This document shows, in pieces, positions 41,345 through 53,100 of a stretch of 64,000 nt of DNA. The position numbers and the translations under genes are program-made. The notes under the pieces are model-generated. The model saw only the letters and a list, made by a program, of their open reading frames with translations, was not told the origin of the DNA and did no database searches. The stretch comes from Verrucomicrobiia bacterium (lineage in GTDB: Bacteria; Verrucomicrobiota; Verrucomicrobiia; Verrucomicrobiales; DEV007), in assembly GCA_030425385.1 (NCBI GenBank), contig JAUIAH010000030.1:33877-97876 (forward strand), in the 5' to 3' direction. Position 1 is the stretch's first letter. Each line of letters starts with the position of its first letter.

Positions 41345-41578
41345 TAGCTGTGAACGAGATTGGCAACTCATCAGGTGAGCCTTGATCGGTGGAGCGCGTC
41401 GAAACCGTCGACTTTCTGACGGTTGCAAGTGCTATAGGTGCTCACCTAGCGCTACTATAAACTCCGATCCCAAATTCATCCCAATTGATTTGCATTCCTG
41501 GCACAGCCCGATTATCCCTTTCGTCTTGGCGTATGTGCAATCGTCTACCAATGTCGGCTTTTGCACATCTGCTACCTC
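41345..41578. other. Non-coding interval before the tRNA-Sec candidate
   Basis: No supported gene. Short palindromes are present, such as TAGGTG-CT-CACCTA near 41435 and AACCGTC-GACTTTCT-GACGGTT near 41401. The promoter of the tRNA gene presumably lies here, but I cannot assign -35 and -10 boxes with confidence. Confidence 0.4.
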
Positions 41579-41672
41579 GGAAAGTGTTGCCTCGCTGGTG
41601 CGGGCCGCGGTCTTCAAAACCGTTGAGGGCTCGAAAGGGTCCTGGTTGGTTCGATTCCTTCCCTTTCCGCCA
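41579..41672 (+). tRNA. selC: Selenocysteine tRNA candidate (anticodon TCA)
   Basis: A 94-base segment begins GGAAAG and ends CTTTCCGCCA, so the discriminator G and the 3' CCA are encoded, as in E. coli selC. The anticodon stem-loop is GCGGT-CTTCAAA-ACCGT with anticodon TCA. A long variable arm folds as AGGGCTC-GAAA-GGGTCCT, and the T-loop is TTCGATT. The overall order and length match bacterial tRNA-Sec with an 8+5 acceptor/T helix. Oddities: base pair 7 of the acceptor is T-C and two T-T mismatches interrupt the T stem (GTTGG/CCTTC). It may be a diverged functional gene or a decaying copy. The flavoprotein gene that follows belongs to a family often fused to SelD, which supports a selenium link. 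Confidence 0.75.
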
Positions 41673-41738
41673 CTTTTCTCCTGGGGAGGGTCCTGGAGTG
41701 CCCGTTGACAAGCAGGGCATGGGACGGTTGGTGGTGAC

Positions 41739-42905
41739 GTGAACCGTTCTTTGGCCTCTTCGGCTGCGTCGCCGCGTGTGGTTCTGGTCGGTGGCGGCCA
41801 TACCCATGCGCTGGTATTGCGGTTGCTGGGAGAGCGCCCGCAGGCTTGGAGCGGCGCGGAGGTGGTGGTGGTGTCCGATGTGCTGCTGGCTCCCTATTCG
41901 GGGATGTTGCCAGGCTATGTGGCTGGGATCTATACGCATGAGGCGATTCACATTGATCTGGAGAATCTCTGTCGGTTTGCCAGAGCTCGGTTGATCTGTC
42001 AGGCGGTGGTGGGGATCGATGTGGAGGCGAATCGGGTGCTGCTGGCAAACGGGGATGTGTTGTCCTTTGACTATGCGTCCGTGAACATCGGTAGCTCCCC
42101 GATGACGGATGCCGTGCCCGGTGTGGATCGGTGGGCGGTGCCGGTGAAACCGGTGGCGGCGTTTCTGCGACGATGGGATGCCTTGATGGCTGCCGTGAAT
42201 TCAGGGGCGATGCCAAAGGATGTGGTGATTGTTGGCGGGGGAGCGGGTGGGGTGGAAGTGGCCTTGGCGATGGAGAAACGGCTGAGCGGCGGGTGTCGCG
42301 TGCATTTGGTGCATCGTGATCGTCAGGTGCTGAGTGGCCACCCCGCACGTGCCCAGCGCTTGGCGCGTGCCTTGTTAGAGAAGCGTGGAATTGTCTTACA
42401 TTTAGGTGAAGACGTGGTGAACGTGAATGAAGATTCTGTGGTGTGTGCGTCAGGGAAATCCGTGCCCTCGTCGACGACTTTCTGGGTGACTCAGGTGGCT
42501 CCGGCACCGTGGGTGCGGGAGTCCGGCGTGGCGACGGATGAGTCCGGGTTTATTCGAGTCGATAATCGGCTGTGCTCGGTTTCGCATCCGTTGCTCTTTG
42601 CGGCAGGTGATGTGGCGACGGTGGAGGGGCATCCTCGTCCCAAGGCTGGCGTGTTTGCGGTTCGTCAGGCAAAGCCTCTCTTCGCAAACATCGGAGCTGC
42701 CTTGCGTGGTGATGCGCTTCGCTCGTACCGACCGCAGAAGGCCTTTCTTAGTTTGATCAGTACGGCGACGGGCTCTGCGCTGGCATCACGGCGCTGGTTG
42801 GCCTGGAAATCGCCGTTGATGTGGCGCTGGAAAGATTGGATCGATCGGCGCTTCATGCGGCAGTTTGCATGCTCAGGAGAGTCGCAAGATGTGAGTGATT
42901 CCTAA
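41739..42905 (+). CDS. FAD/NAD-dependent oxidoreductase of the SelD-N-terminal type
   Basis: A 388-residue two-dinucleotide-binding flavoprotein. The N-terminal FAD motif is 'RVVLVGGGHTHALVLRLLGE', the second (NAD) motif is 'DVVIVGGGAGGVEVALAME', and the C-terminal FAD-contact motif is 'HPLLFAAGDVATVEGHPRPK'. The GGGHTHALV variant and the 'LAPYSGMLPGYVAGIYTHEA' segment mark the family (TIGR03169) that occurs as the N-terminal half of fused selenide-water-dikinase proteins and also alone. Here it is alone; no SelD domain follows. The start is GTG at 41739. It lies 66 bases after the tRNA-Sec candidate on the same strand. An electron-transfer role in selenium or sulfur metabolism is inferred. 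Confidence 0.88.
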   Translation: MNRSLASSAASPRVVLVGGGHTHALVLRLLGERPQAWSGAEVVVVSDVLLAPYSGMLPGYVAGIYTHEAIHIDLENLCRFARARLICQAVVGIDVEANRVLLANGDVLSFDYASVNIGSSPMTDAVPGVDRWAVPVKPVAAFLRRWDALMAAVNSGAMPKDVVIVGGGAGGVEVALAMEKRLSGGCRVHLVHRDRQVLSGHPARAQRLARALLEKRGIVLHLGEDVVNVNEDSVVCASGKSVPSSTTFWVTQVAPAPWVRESGVATDESGFIRVDNRLCSVSHPLLFAAGDVATVEGHPRPKAGVFAVRQAKPLFANIGAALRGDALRSYRPQKAFLSLISTATGSALASRRWLAWKSPLMWRWKDWIDRRFMRQFACSGESQDVSDS

Positions 42906-42906
42906 C

Positions 42907-43587
42907 ATGATGGTGACTGTCATCATCCCTACACTGAACGAGGCGGACAATCTTCCTGAGGTTCTCTCGCGGTTGCAGTCCATTAGGGAGGTGGGTGAGG
43001 TCCTGGTGGTGGACGCGACCAGTGATGATGGTACGGCTGAGGTGGCCGAGGCGATAGGGGCCAGAGTGCTGGTCACTCGGCGGACGCATCGGGCGGATCA
43101 ACTGAACGCTGGGGCTGCGGAGGCCCAAGGGGATCTTCTCTGGTTTCTCCATGGGGACACCTGGGTGCCGGCCGAGAGTGGGAAGGTGATCTTAGAGGCC
43201 TTTGCCGATTCAACGGTCGTGGGCGCGGGATTCAAGCGTTGGTTTCGATCCGCCTCGCCGCTTCTATGGATTGGATGTATGTTTGCTAGTTTGCGTTCGC
43301 GTTGGTTTGGTCTCTATTTCGGGGATCAATCGCTTGTAGTTCGACGAAGCACCTTTGAGCAGTTAGGTGGATTTGCCGACTATCCGGTGTTTGAGGATTG
43401 GGATCTCTGTCAGCGCTTGAAGGAGAAGGGGAAACTTGCTTATTTGACACCTCCGGTGCGCTCGTCGGCTCGCCGGTTTCAGAGGCGAAGCGTCCTTTCC
43501 ATGATGACGAGTGATCTTTGGTTAACATTTCTTTACCTCCGAGGTGAAAGCCCTTACAAGCTTTGGCAACGCCTCATGCGGAAATGA
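42907..43587 (+). CDS. Family-2 glycosyltransferase (TIGR04283-like)
   Basis: A 226-residue GT-A fold glycosyltransferase. The N-terminal 'VTVIIPTLNEADNLPEVLSR' and 'VLVVDATSDDGTAEVAEA' define the nucleotide-sugar site, 'LLWFLHGDTWVP' is the DxD-equivalent region, and 'GLYFGDQSLVVRRSTFEQLG' with 'VFEDWDLCQRLKEKG' forms the acceptor part. The short length and GDQ/EDWDL motifs fit the TIGR04283 group, some members of which are linked to arsenosugar biosynthesis. ATG at 42907 follows the oxidoreductase stop by one base; GTG at 42895 is an alternative. The last 4 bases overlap the next gene. The sugar and acceptor are not known. Confidence 0.88.
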   Translation: MMVTVIIPTLNEADNLPEVLSRLQSIREVGEVLVVDATSDDGTAEVAEAIGARVLVTRRTHRADQLNAGAAEAQGDLLWFLHGDTWVPAESGKVILEAFADSTVVGAGFKRWFRSASPLLWIGCMFASLRSRWFGLYFGDQSLVVRRSTFEQLGGFADYPVFEDWDLCQRLKEKGKLAYLTPPVRSSARRFQRRSVLSMMTSDLWLTFLYLRGESPYKLWQRLMRK

Positions 43588-45029
43588 GAATCCCTCCCTT
43601 TCTTCTGCTCCCGATGCTGGCCTCTATTGCTTCGGCAGAAGAGCCTAGCATCTTCACTTCTCGTCCGCTCATTGACTACGTGCAGAGCTGGCCCGCGGCC
43701 GATGTGGACAAGCGTTCTGAATCGAAGCCGTTGTTGTTTCAAACGTGGGACCAGCCCTATGCGCATGCGTCTGGTGAGCAAGTGGTGACGCGTATCAACC
43801 AGTGGTACGCTGAGGGACGTGCGGCCGGGCTTTATCAGGATGGGTTTCGGAGCTTTGACGACAACCATTCCAAGGTTGGCAATGTGTATCCCCAACTCCG
43901 AGTGGCGACGCCTGTGCCTGATTATAATCCGGCCTCGGAACGCGTGTTTAAGGAGCGTGTGACCTTTGGGGTGCAATCGTTAGGGTTGCATCGATCACCG
44001 TTTGGCGAAGCGTTGGCGATTCCCGAGTTTCACTATCGGTGTGCCATCCTTGAGGCGGTTGCGCCGGGGCATTTGCAGCGGGTGGTGGGAATCAGTAAGG
44101 CTCCTGGTGAACCTGAGCTCTATCGGGCACTCTACGAAGGTAATTGTCTTCTCGTGCGGCCAGCCGTGTGGAACTATGAGATTCTGTCAGGAGATGCCGT
44201 GCGTGATGAACTTTGCTTCCTGACGCCTTTCTTTCTGTACTCGGTTGGGAAATCGGGGAGCGATGCGCGTCTGCTCAAACCGATCCTCTACGCGGCCGCA
44301 TCGTTGCCCCCGGCATTGAAGACGCGGATGCTGCGCACAGGGACCTACGTTCCAAGCGTGTTGGGGATCTTCAAACATGGAGTGGGTGGAGGAAGCTTGC
44401 GTGTGCCTCAGGCTCACGTGGCTGCCTATCCATTGCCGGAAGAGGCGGAGGCGGCGCCTCGCGGGGTTCCTTTCCTTGAAGAATTGATCGAGCGTGCGCA
44501 GGGCCTAAAGCATATTCCTGCCGTCACGGCGATGTCGGTGTCCCCGTCGGCAGATGGGAAGGAAGCGGTATTGGGTCATGGGGCGGCCTATTTCCAAGAT
44601 TTCCGCAATCTCATTGCGGTGTCCTTGGGCGAAGGGCAGCAGCTCGACGTTGAGATCGATTTGAGTTCTAGTTGGACAGATGTCGGGCAGCAATTGACGT
44701 CGACTCACGCGGTGATTCTTCGAGAACCCCAATCCGTGTCAGAACTTGAGGCAGCGTTGAAGGACTTGTTAGTCGACTACACGGAACGGCATCCGTTGGT
44801 GATCCAGAAGCGCACCGAAATTGCGGAAGCCCGTTCGGGAGGTGGTGCCACGTTGACGCGTGTGTCCGGGCGTTTGGATCGTTGGCGATTGAAAGTCCCT
44901 TGGATTGCCGCTCGGCAGGGATTGAAACGGACTGATGTCCTCTTTCTAGCAAACGACGGTACCTACGATGGGGCCCCGGCGTATGTCAGCGTGCGTCATT
45001 TGCAGCGTGGAGAGAAGTGGTTGCCGTAG
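43584..45029 (+). CDS. Secreted protein of unknown function
   Basis: A 481-residue exported protein. The ATG at 43584 overlaps the glycosyltransferase stop (ATGA) and starts a signal peptide (MRIPPFLLLPMLASIASA). I do not recognise a domain. The sequence is mixed alpha/beta with a conserved-looking N-terminal part ('WDQPYAHASGEQVVTRINQW', 'AAGLYQDGFRSFDDNHSKVG') and a C-terminal beta-rich part ('FRNLIAVSLGEGQQLDVEID'). Translational coupling to the glycosyltransferase and flavoprotein genes suggests a shared pathway, but I do not propose one. It may be a PVC-specific family. Confidence 0.8.
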   Translation: MRIPPFLLLPMLASIASAEEPSIFTSRPLIDYVQSWPAADVDKRSESKPLLFQTWDQPYAHASGEQVVTRINQWYAEGRAAGLYQDGFRSFDDNHSKVGNVYPQLRVATPVPDYNPASERVFKERVTFGVQSLGLHRSPFGEALAIPEFHYRCAILEAVAPGHLQRVVGISKAPGEPELYRALYEGNCLLVRPAVWNYEILSGDAVRDELCFLTPFFLYSVGKSGSDARLLKPILYAAASLPPALKTRMLRTGTYVPSVLGIFKHGVGGGSLRVPQAHVAAYPLPEEAEAAPRGVPFLEELIERAQGLKHIPAVTAMSVSPSADGKEAVLGHGAAYFQDFRNLIAVSLGEGQQLDVEIDLSSSWTDVGQQLTSTHAVILREPQSVSELEAALKDLLVDYTERHPLVIQKRTEIAEARSGGGATLTRVSGRLDRWRLKVPWIAARQGLKRTDVLFLANDGTYDGAPAYVSVRHLQRGEKWLP

Positions 45030-45133
45030 GGGGGAATCACCAAGAGAAAGGACAGGTTTGTGGAGATGGCAATGATGAGCATGAGGTGGTCGGCCTCATG
45101 TTGATCGGCAACTGGAACTGGAATGCGAAGAGA

Positions 45134-45380
45134 ATGGCTCTCGCGACCCTTCAGGCCGCCGGGTGATTCCGCGTCGAGACCCAGGCATGAATGCCTGGGC
45201 TGTGCTCTTTGGGGCCTTCAGCCCCTTGGTTGTTGTGGACTTGCCAGAGCATGGCTCTCGCGACCCTTCAGGGCGCGGGGTGATTTGATTCCGCGTCGAG
45301 ACCCAGGCATGAATGCCTGGGCTGTGGTCTCTGGGGCCTTCAGCCCCTTGGTTGTGGTGGACTTGCCAGAGCATGGCTCT
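45134..45380 (+). repeat. Tandem intergenic repeat, two full copies plus a third start
   Basis: Units start at 45134, 45251 and (truncated) 45373 with ATGGCTCT, giving periods of 117 and 122 bases. Each full unit contains two hairpins: CCCAGGCAT-GA-ATGCCTGGG, and GGGGC-CTTCA-GCCCC. The copies are nearly identical over most of their length, with small indels. The stretch 45030-45133 before them contains nothing recognisable. The unit looks like a dispersed intergenic repeat family of the genome. Confidence 0.9.
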
Positions 45381-45409
45381 TTGGGACGATCGGCTCTTCG
45401 CGTGCTGGC

Positions 45410-47518
<2,109 letters not shown>

Positions 47519-47596
47519 GGACAGTAGTTGGCGCGAAAAGGGGCAACTCTAACAGTGAGAGTTGCCCCAGGATGAAATGGTTCTGTGAGAGAGGAA

Positions 47597-48277
47597 TCAG
47601 TCTTTCACCAAGGTGACGCTCTTGATGTAGTCGAGCTTGGGAAAGTCCTTCTTGAGGTAGGCATTGCCCTGAGATTGGATGAGATCTTGTCTTGGGCCTT
47701 TGCCACGAGGGGCACCCTCGCCATAGCCTTTGTAGATCTTGTTCACACTATCCATGCCTTCCACGACCTTGCCGAAGGGGGTGAAGCCTTGATTGTCGAG
47801 GAACTTGTTATCTCCGAAATTGATGAACAATTGCGTGGTGCGCGTGTTGGGGCCCGCGGTGGCGAAAGTGATCGTGCCGGGCGCATTGGAGGCTTTGCCT
47901 TGAGCGTCGTCCTTGATCTTCGCGCGACGCCAGACGGCGGATACTTTGGGATCACCATGGATGCCGAATTGTCCCATGAAGCCATCAATGGCTCGGAAGA
48001 TGGCGATGTCTTCAAAGTAGCCAATCTTGACGAGATTGTAGAAGCGATCGGCTCCCGTGGGTGCCCATTCACGGGTGACTTCGATGGTGAAATCGCCTGC
48101 GGTGGTGGCAAACTTCGCTTTGAATTTGGCCGGAGCCTCTTCCGTTGCCTTGGAGGGATCCATTAAGGCGGCAGAGGGTTCCTTCTTACTTTCCTCTTTA
48201 GCCTCTTCCTTTGCAAAGAGGGATCCTGCCAAGCCGAGGCTGACACCAGCGATTACAACGAGTTTTCGATCGAGCAT
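47597..48277 (-). CDS. Exported cyclophilin-type peptidyl-prolyl cis-trans isomerase
   Basis: A 226-residue protein with a signal peptide ('LVVIAGVSLGLAGSLFAKEE') and an acidic/lysine-rich linker. The cyclophilin domain contains 'FTIEVTREWAPTGADRFYNL', 'IDGFMGQFGIHG', 'PGTITFATAGPNTRTTQLFI' and 'FTPFGKVVEGMDSVNKI'. The usual catalytic Arg lies in the FR-type segment before FMGQFG and is not in its standard place, so activity may be reduced. The frame extends upstream to 48346, overlapping the divergent esterase gene, but the ATG at 48277 gives a clean signal peptide. It probably assists folding of exported proteins. Confidence 0.9.
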   Translation of the reverse strand: MLDRKLVVIAGVSLGLAGSLFAKEEAKEESKKEPSAALMDPSKATEEAPAKFKAKFATTAGDFTIEVTREWAPTGADRFYNLVKIGYFEDIAIFRAIDGFMGQFGIHGDPKVSAVWRRAKIKDDAQGKASNAPGTITFATAGPNTRTTQLFINFGDNKFLDNQGFTPFGKVVEGMDSVNKIYKGYGEGAPRGKGPRQDLIQSQGNAYLKKDFPKLDYIKSVTLVKD

Positions 48278-48385
48278 GATGGGAGGAAGTAACCAAGAGG
48301 TCTCCTCACAGCAAGGTAAGAAATGGGGATTCCGCCATTCGGCCATGTTGTAGTGTCAAATTTCCTTCCATCGCGGGGACAGGCC

Positions 48386-50116
48386 ATGCAAGTCTCCCCG
48401 ATGCCTTTACCCCAGTCGTTGTCGGTGGCCCTCGTCTCGGCAGTTGCCGTGACTCTTGTTAGTGCGGACGAACCGCCGCTCGCCTACGCGGTGGAGCACA
48501 CGGGAGCCTCGTTGCCAGCGCCGCCGTTGCCGCCCTTGGCGGATCTCCCCAGTGTGGCTCCCTTGCCCGATCCCCTCCGCTGGTCCGATGGGAGTGGGCG
48601 CGTGCAGGCATTTGAGGAATGGAGTCGTCGTCGAGCGGAGATCAAAGCAGAGTTCGAGCATTATGAGATTGGCAAGAAGCCGCCGCGTCCCAAGGATATC
48701 AAGGCGAGCTATGCTGATGGTACCTTGACGGTAACGGTGACGGTCAACGGCGAGTCCCTGACATTGTCTTCAAAGGTGTCACTTCCCCAGGGTGACGGTC
48801 CCTTTCCAGCCGTGATTGGGATCGGGTTTGGTCCCGGCTATGGCAGCTTGCCAGCGGATATCTTTGCGAGTCGAAAGATCGCCTCCATTTCCTTCAACTT
48901 CGGTCAAGTGATGGCGCACACGCAGAAGCGCGGCGAGGAAGCGATCAACAAGCTGTATCCGGAACTCACCGATATGGGAGCCTACGCGGCCTGGCCATGG
49001 GGAGTGAGTCGTCTCATTGATGGTTTGGAGTTGGTGCAAGAAGACCTACCCATCGACCTCAAACGGCTGGGGATCACAGGCTGCTCTTTCGCTGGCAAGA
49101 TGGCCTTGTTCGCGGGAGCCCTTGACGAACGGATCGCCCTCACCATTGCGCAAGAGCCTGGCGGCGGGGGCGCGGCAGCCTGGCGCGTCTCGGAGACGTT
49201 GGGGAAAGTGGAGAAATTGGGAGCCACCAGTCGGGCCTGGTTCATGGAGTCCATGTTCCAGTTTTCAGGGAGCCAAGTGAGTAAGCTGCCTATGGATCAC
49301 CATGAACTCATGGCCATGGTCGCACCACGTGCTTTGCTTGTGTTAGGGAATCCTGATTACACTTGGCTGGCTGAGGAATCTGGTTATGTCTCCTGCATGG
49401 CAGCGCGGGAAGTGTGGAAAGCTTTTGGAATCAGCGATCGGATGGGATTCTCCATCGTGCCTGATCATCCGCACTGTCGGCTTCCCGACGTTCAGAAGCC
49501 CGAAGTCGAGGCATTTGTAGACAGATTCCTCCTGGGTAAAGCGGAAGCCGATACCTCTGAGGTGATGGTCAGTCCTTATGAGAATGTGGATCACGGACGG
49601 TGGTATGCCTGGTGGGGTAAAGACGAGCCGTTCTTTCCAGAGCGGAACATGGAGGGTATCGAAACGGTGGCTTTGGAGGCCGAAGCGGCTGCTTTCGGGG
49701 CCCATTGGGAAACGGGCGAGGACAACGACGCGTCAAATGGCGGCTACGCCATGGCCAAAGCCGGTCGTGAGAACACCGAGGAGGCCCCCACGGACAGCGA
49801 GGCCATCCTAACGCTACCCTTCTCGATCGAGAAGGCAGGAAGGTATGCCATCTTTGCGCGGTTAAACTGCCCTTCTGGCGATGACGATTCGTTCTGGGTG
49901 AAGGTGGACGATGGATCCTTTGAAACCTACAACAACCTGGGGACCAGTGGTTGGAGTTGGGTCAAACTAGACAATATAGACCTTGAGAAAGGTGCGCATC
50001 GCCTCGCTATCGGTATTCGGGAAGACGGCGCATTGTTAGACAAGATCAGCATCTCCAATGATCCTTACACGCCGGAGGGGCTGGGGGCGCCTGCCGTTAA
50101 CCTGAGAAATCCCTAG
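48386..50116 (+). CDS. CE15-type glucuronoyl esterase with C-terminal beta-sandwich
   Basis: A 576-residue exported esterase. The signal peptide core is 'SVALVSAVAVTLVSA'. The alpha/beta-hydrolase contains the CE15 nucleophile motif 'ITGCSFAGKMALFAGALDER' (Ser at about residue 233), the Glu in 'IALTIAQEPGGGG', and the His in DHPHC (about 361). These enzymes cleave ester bonds between lignin and glucuronoxylan. The residue after GCS is Phe, whereas the canonical motif is GCSRxGK with an Arg that stabilises the oxyanion. A C-terminal domain of about 130 residues ('GRYAIFARLNCPSGDDDSFW', 'WVKLDNIDLEKGAHRLAIGI') resembles a carbohydrate-binding module. ATG 48386 or 48401 are both possible. Confidence 0.85.
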   Translation: MQVSPMPLPQSLSVALVSAVAVTLVSADEPPLAYAVEHTGASLPAPPLPPLADLPSVAPLPDPLRWSDGSGRVQAFEEWSRRRAEIKAEFEHYEIGKKPPRPKDIKASYADGTLTVTVTVNGESLTLSSKVSLPQGDGPFPAVIGIGFGPGYGSLPADIFASRKIASISFNFGQVMAHTQKRGEEAINKLYPELTDMGAYAAWPWGVSRLIDGLELVQEDLPIDLKRLGITGCSFAGKMALFAGALDERIALTIAQEPGGGGAAAWRVSETLGKVEKLGATSRAWFMESMFQFSGSQVSKLPMDHHELMAMVAPRALLVLGNPDYTWLAEESGYVSCMAAREVWKAFGISDRMGFSIVPDHPHCRLPDVQKPEVEAFVDRFLLGKAEADTSEVMVSPYENVDHGRWYAWWGKDEPFFPERNMEGIETVALEAEAAAFGAHWETGEDNDASNGGYAMAKAGRENTEEAPTDSEAILTLPFSIEKAGRYAIFARLNCPSGDDDSFWVKVDDGSFETYNNLGTSGWSWVKLDNIDLEKGAHRLAIGIREDGALLDKISISNDPYTPEGLGAPAVNLRNP

Positions 50117-50130
50117 TAAACAAACATCAA

Positions 50131-53100
50131 TCAGCGCCTGCGCCCGCGGAAACGAGGACGCAGGGATTCCAAGTAACGGATCAAATCTCGCAGATCGGTT
50201 GGCGGAAGGGTGAGAGCCATGGGGGGCATGGCGGAAATGGGGCCCGAACGCGTGGCAATGTCTTCCGTTGGGATGGTCACCGTTTCTTCCGTGGGTAGGA
50301 TGAGTTCGATCGATGTCTCGGTCTCCTTGCCGAGCCGCCCCGCGTGGGCCTCGCCGGACGTGGTGGTGACGGTGAAGAGGCCGTAGCCTTCAGCGATGGT
50401 CGCGCTGGGATTGACAAGTGATTCTAACAGTTGTTCGGGACTGAGCCGGTTTCCCACATCATCCAGAGGAGGGCCTTGGCCGCCGCCGTGCCCCGTGACG
50501 GCGTGGCATTGCGTGCAGGCTCCCTGATTCTGAAAGACCTGCTCGCCCGCGGATCGGTTCCCGCCATGCAAGGTGAGTTGGTGAACCTGGCTCGGTGTGG
50601 CCGCAAAGGTGGACGCGGCCTCCATGAGTTTAGCATCACCAGATGCTTGCAGGGCGAGATAGGCGTCGAGGTGCGCTTCCTTGATGAGGGCTTTCTCTCG
50701 ATTCTGGAAGGCCGTCAACACGTGCTGTTTGCCTTCTGGATCGGTCGCGAGGTGTTTCAGGGCGGCCCGCACCAAGGGTACGGTGCGCGTTTCCAAACAA
50801 GCCACGGCCAGTTTGACGCGACCTGGAAGGCCAAGTTTGAAGCGCAGCTCGAAGCCTGCGGTGTAGACGTCATCATCCTCGGTGTCGTCCAGTTTCTCAA
50901 GCACGTTTGGGATGGTGTCAGGGGCTTGATCCGCAATGGTGTTGAGGGCGGCGATACGAATCTTGGCTTCTAACTGTTCGTTGAGCGCTTGCACTTCTAA
51001 CAAATTCACAGGAAGCGGCATCTTAAGCTGATTGGCAAGTTCGAATGCGAGGGCGAGGGAGTCGCCTTTCGCCTTGTCGATGAGTTCCCGGAGCGGCTGT
51101 TCGACCTGAGGAAGAAGAGAAATCGCCCGCCCATCGGTCGGGCGGTAGAAGGCGGTGACGGGGTCCATCGTTGGAGGCGTGTTCCATCGGAGGACCGCTT
51201 TCAGAGCAGTTTCACGCACCTCCTCGTCGACCGCATCATCCATGGCCATGCGAATGACTTGGGCAGCATTCGCAGCTGTGCCTTCCCAGTAATGGGCGAA
51301 GAGGAAGCGGCGCTGAAGGGTATCTTGATAGTCGCCCGCCGAGTCTGACAGTTTGGCTAGGCTCGGCAACGCCTCCGTGAGGTGGAGGTCGTAGATGGCG
51401 CGAATGGCTTCTTCGCGGACTGCCTGCGCCGGGTCGGTGAGGAAGGTGGCGATGCGAACATCTTCAAGACGCCTTAGCACGAGGGCCGCACACAGACGCA
51501 TCTCCTCGTCATCAGTCCCGATCTGGCCGAGGGCACCCTCTGCGTCCTTTAGTCGGGCTAGCGCAATGATCGCTGCCTGACGCAGCACGACGTCGTTGCC
51601 AGCATTCTGATCGATCACTTTCCAAAGCGCAGGGGCATCGGCCCGCTGACCGCATTTGCCGAGGGCGATCGCGGCCAGGCTGCGAACGCGCAAAGAGTCG
51701 TCTTGCAGACACGCTAACAAGGCTTCGCGTGCATGCCCCACACGAAGATCCCCCAGGGTACGACACGCATTGGCGCGGATTTCACCGTCGGGATCACGTG
51801 TGCTCTCGAGCAGGATATCAATCCACTTGGGCGCGGTCCGGGCAAGTTGGCCTATGCCCCAGAGCGCGTGTAGACGCGTGGTCGTGGTGGCATCACTCTT
51901 GAGGATGTCTAACAGAGCGCTTGCCTCGTTGCGTCTGACCAAGGTGAATTGCGCTCGTTGCCGTACGCGCATGTCGACATGGCTCAGGCACTCCATTAGA
52001 GCCTGATTGTCGAGGGGGTCGAAACCGCGTGCGAAGCGTTCGCGCGCTTGCTGCACGGAGGCTGCCTGCAACCTCTCAGGCGCTTCCATCACTTGGAGAG
52101 ACCCATTCTCGTTCCGGCCCCAGCCGCCCCCGAAGTCCAAGACGTAGAGTTTCCCATCGTACCCATGCGCGACATCAGAGGCACCCACGCCCGACAGGAC
52201 ACGCTCTACCTGATCGAGCTGAAAGCCAGCTCCGTTGTTGGTCAACGAAAGTGCGAGCAATTCCGATTGGGAGGAGGCACCACGATAATTGCAAAGGAGG
52301 AACGTGTTTTGAAGCGTGTTAGGAATCGAGTCACCCGTGAGGTAGACAACGCCTGAGGGACCGTGGGCAGCATTGGCCACGGGTGGAAGGATCCATTTGG
52401 GCTGATCCTCCCAACGTGGCGCATACATCTTCTCCGCCACCCATAGGGAGACGGGTAGGGCAATGTCAGTGAAATCGAGGCGGGTGCGATACTGATGCGC
52501 GGCTTGGTGCTCCTCGTGCCAGCCCGAATCGGCGCCTTCTAACACGTAGACGACACGCGCTTCATCACCGATGTCGCCCGTGTTGTCGAAGGTGAAGAGG
52601 TTGCCGTGATGATCAAATGCGAGTTCCTGGGGATTCCGCAGTCCGTGGTGAATCACCTCAAAGTTAGAGCCATCTGGATCGCTGCGAAAGACCGCGCCAC
52701 GACCAGGCTCGGCAAAGCGCTCTCCCTCCTTGGAGACCACGTTGTAGCCGCGATCGCCCACCGTCCAGTAGAGGCGACCATCAGGTCCCATGATGATGCC
52801 GTGCATGTCGTGTCCCATCATGCTCGTGCGCACGCCGAAGCCTGACAGAAGCACTTCTCGCTGATCCGCGATGCCATCGTCATCGGTATCGTCGAATCGC
52901 CAGAGATTGGGAATGCAGGTGAGGTAGACGCTGCCATCCATGGCCAGGGCGGAGAAAGCCAAGCCATCCACCACATCATTCATGCCCGCAGCAAACTCGG
53001 TGCGTTTGTCAGGAATGCCATCGCCATTCACATCTTCCAAGCGAGCGAGACGCTCTGATTCCGAAATGAAGAATGCCTCGGAATACGTTTCATCGGCAAG

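Noticed and set aside
41382..41708. Open frame across the tRNA-Sec candidate on the plus strand
   Set aside because: It overlaps the folded tRNA, its translation looks random and there is no start signal.
41614..42507. Long proline/serine/arginine-rich frame on the minus strand
   Set aside because: Shadow of the flavoprotein gene; low-complexity composition caused by the reverse of GC-rich codons.
45134..45380. CRISPR array
   Set aside because: Only two full units of 117-122 bases, no short unique spacers, and internal hairpins instead; no cas genes nearby.
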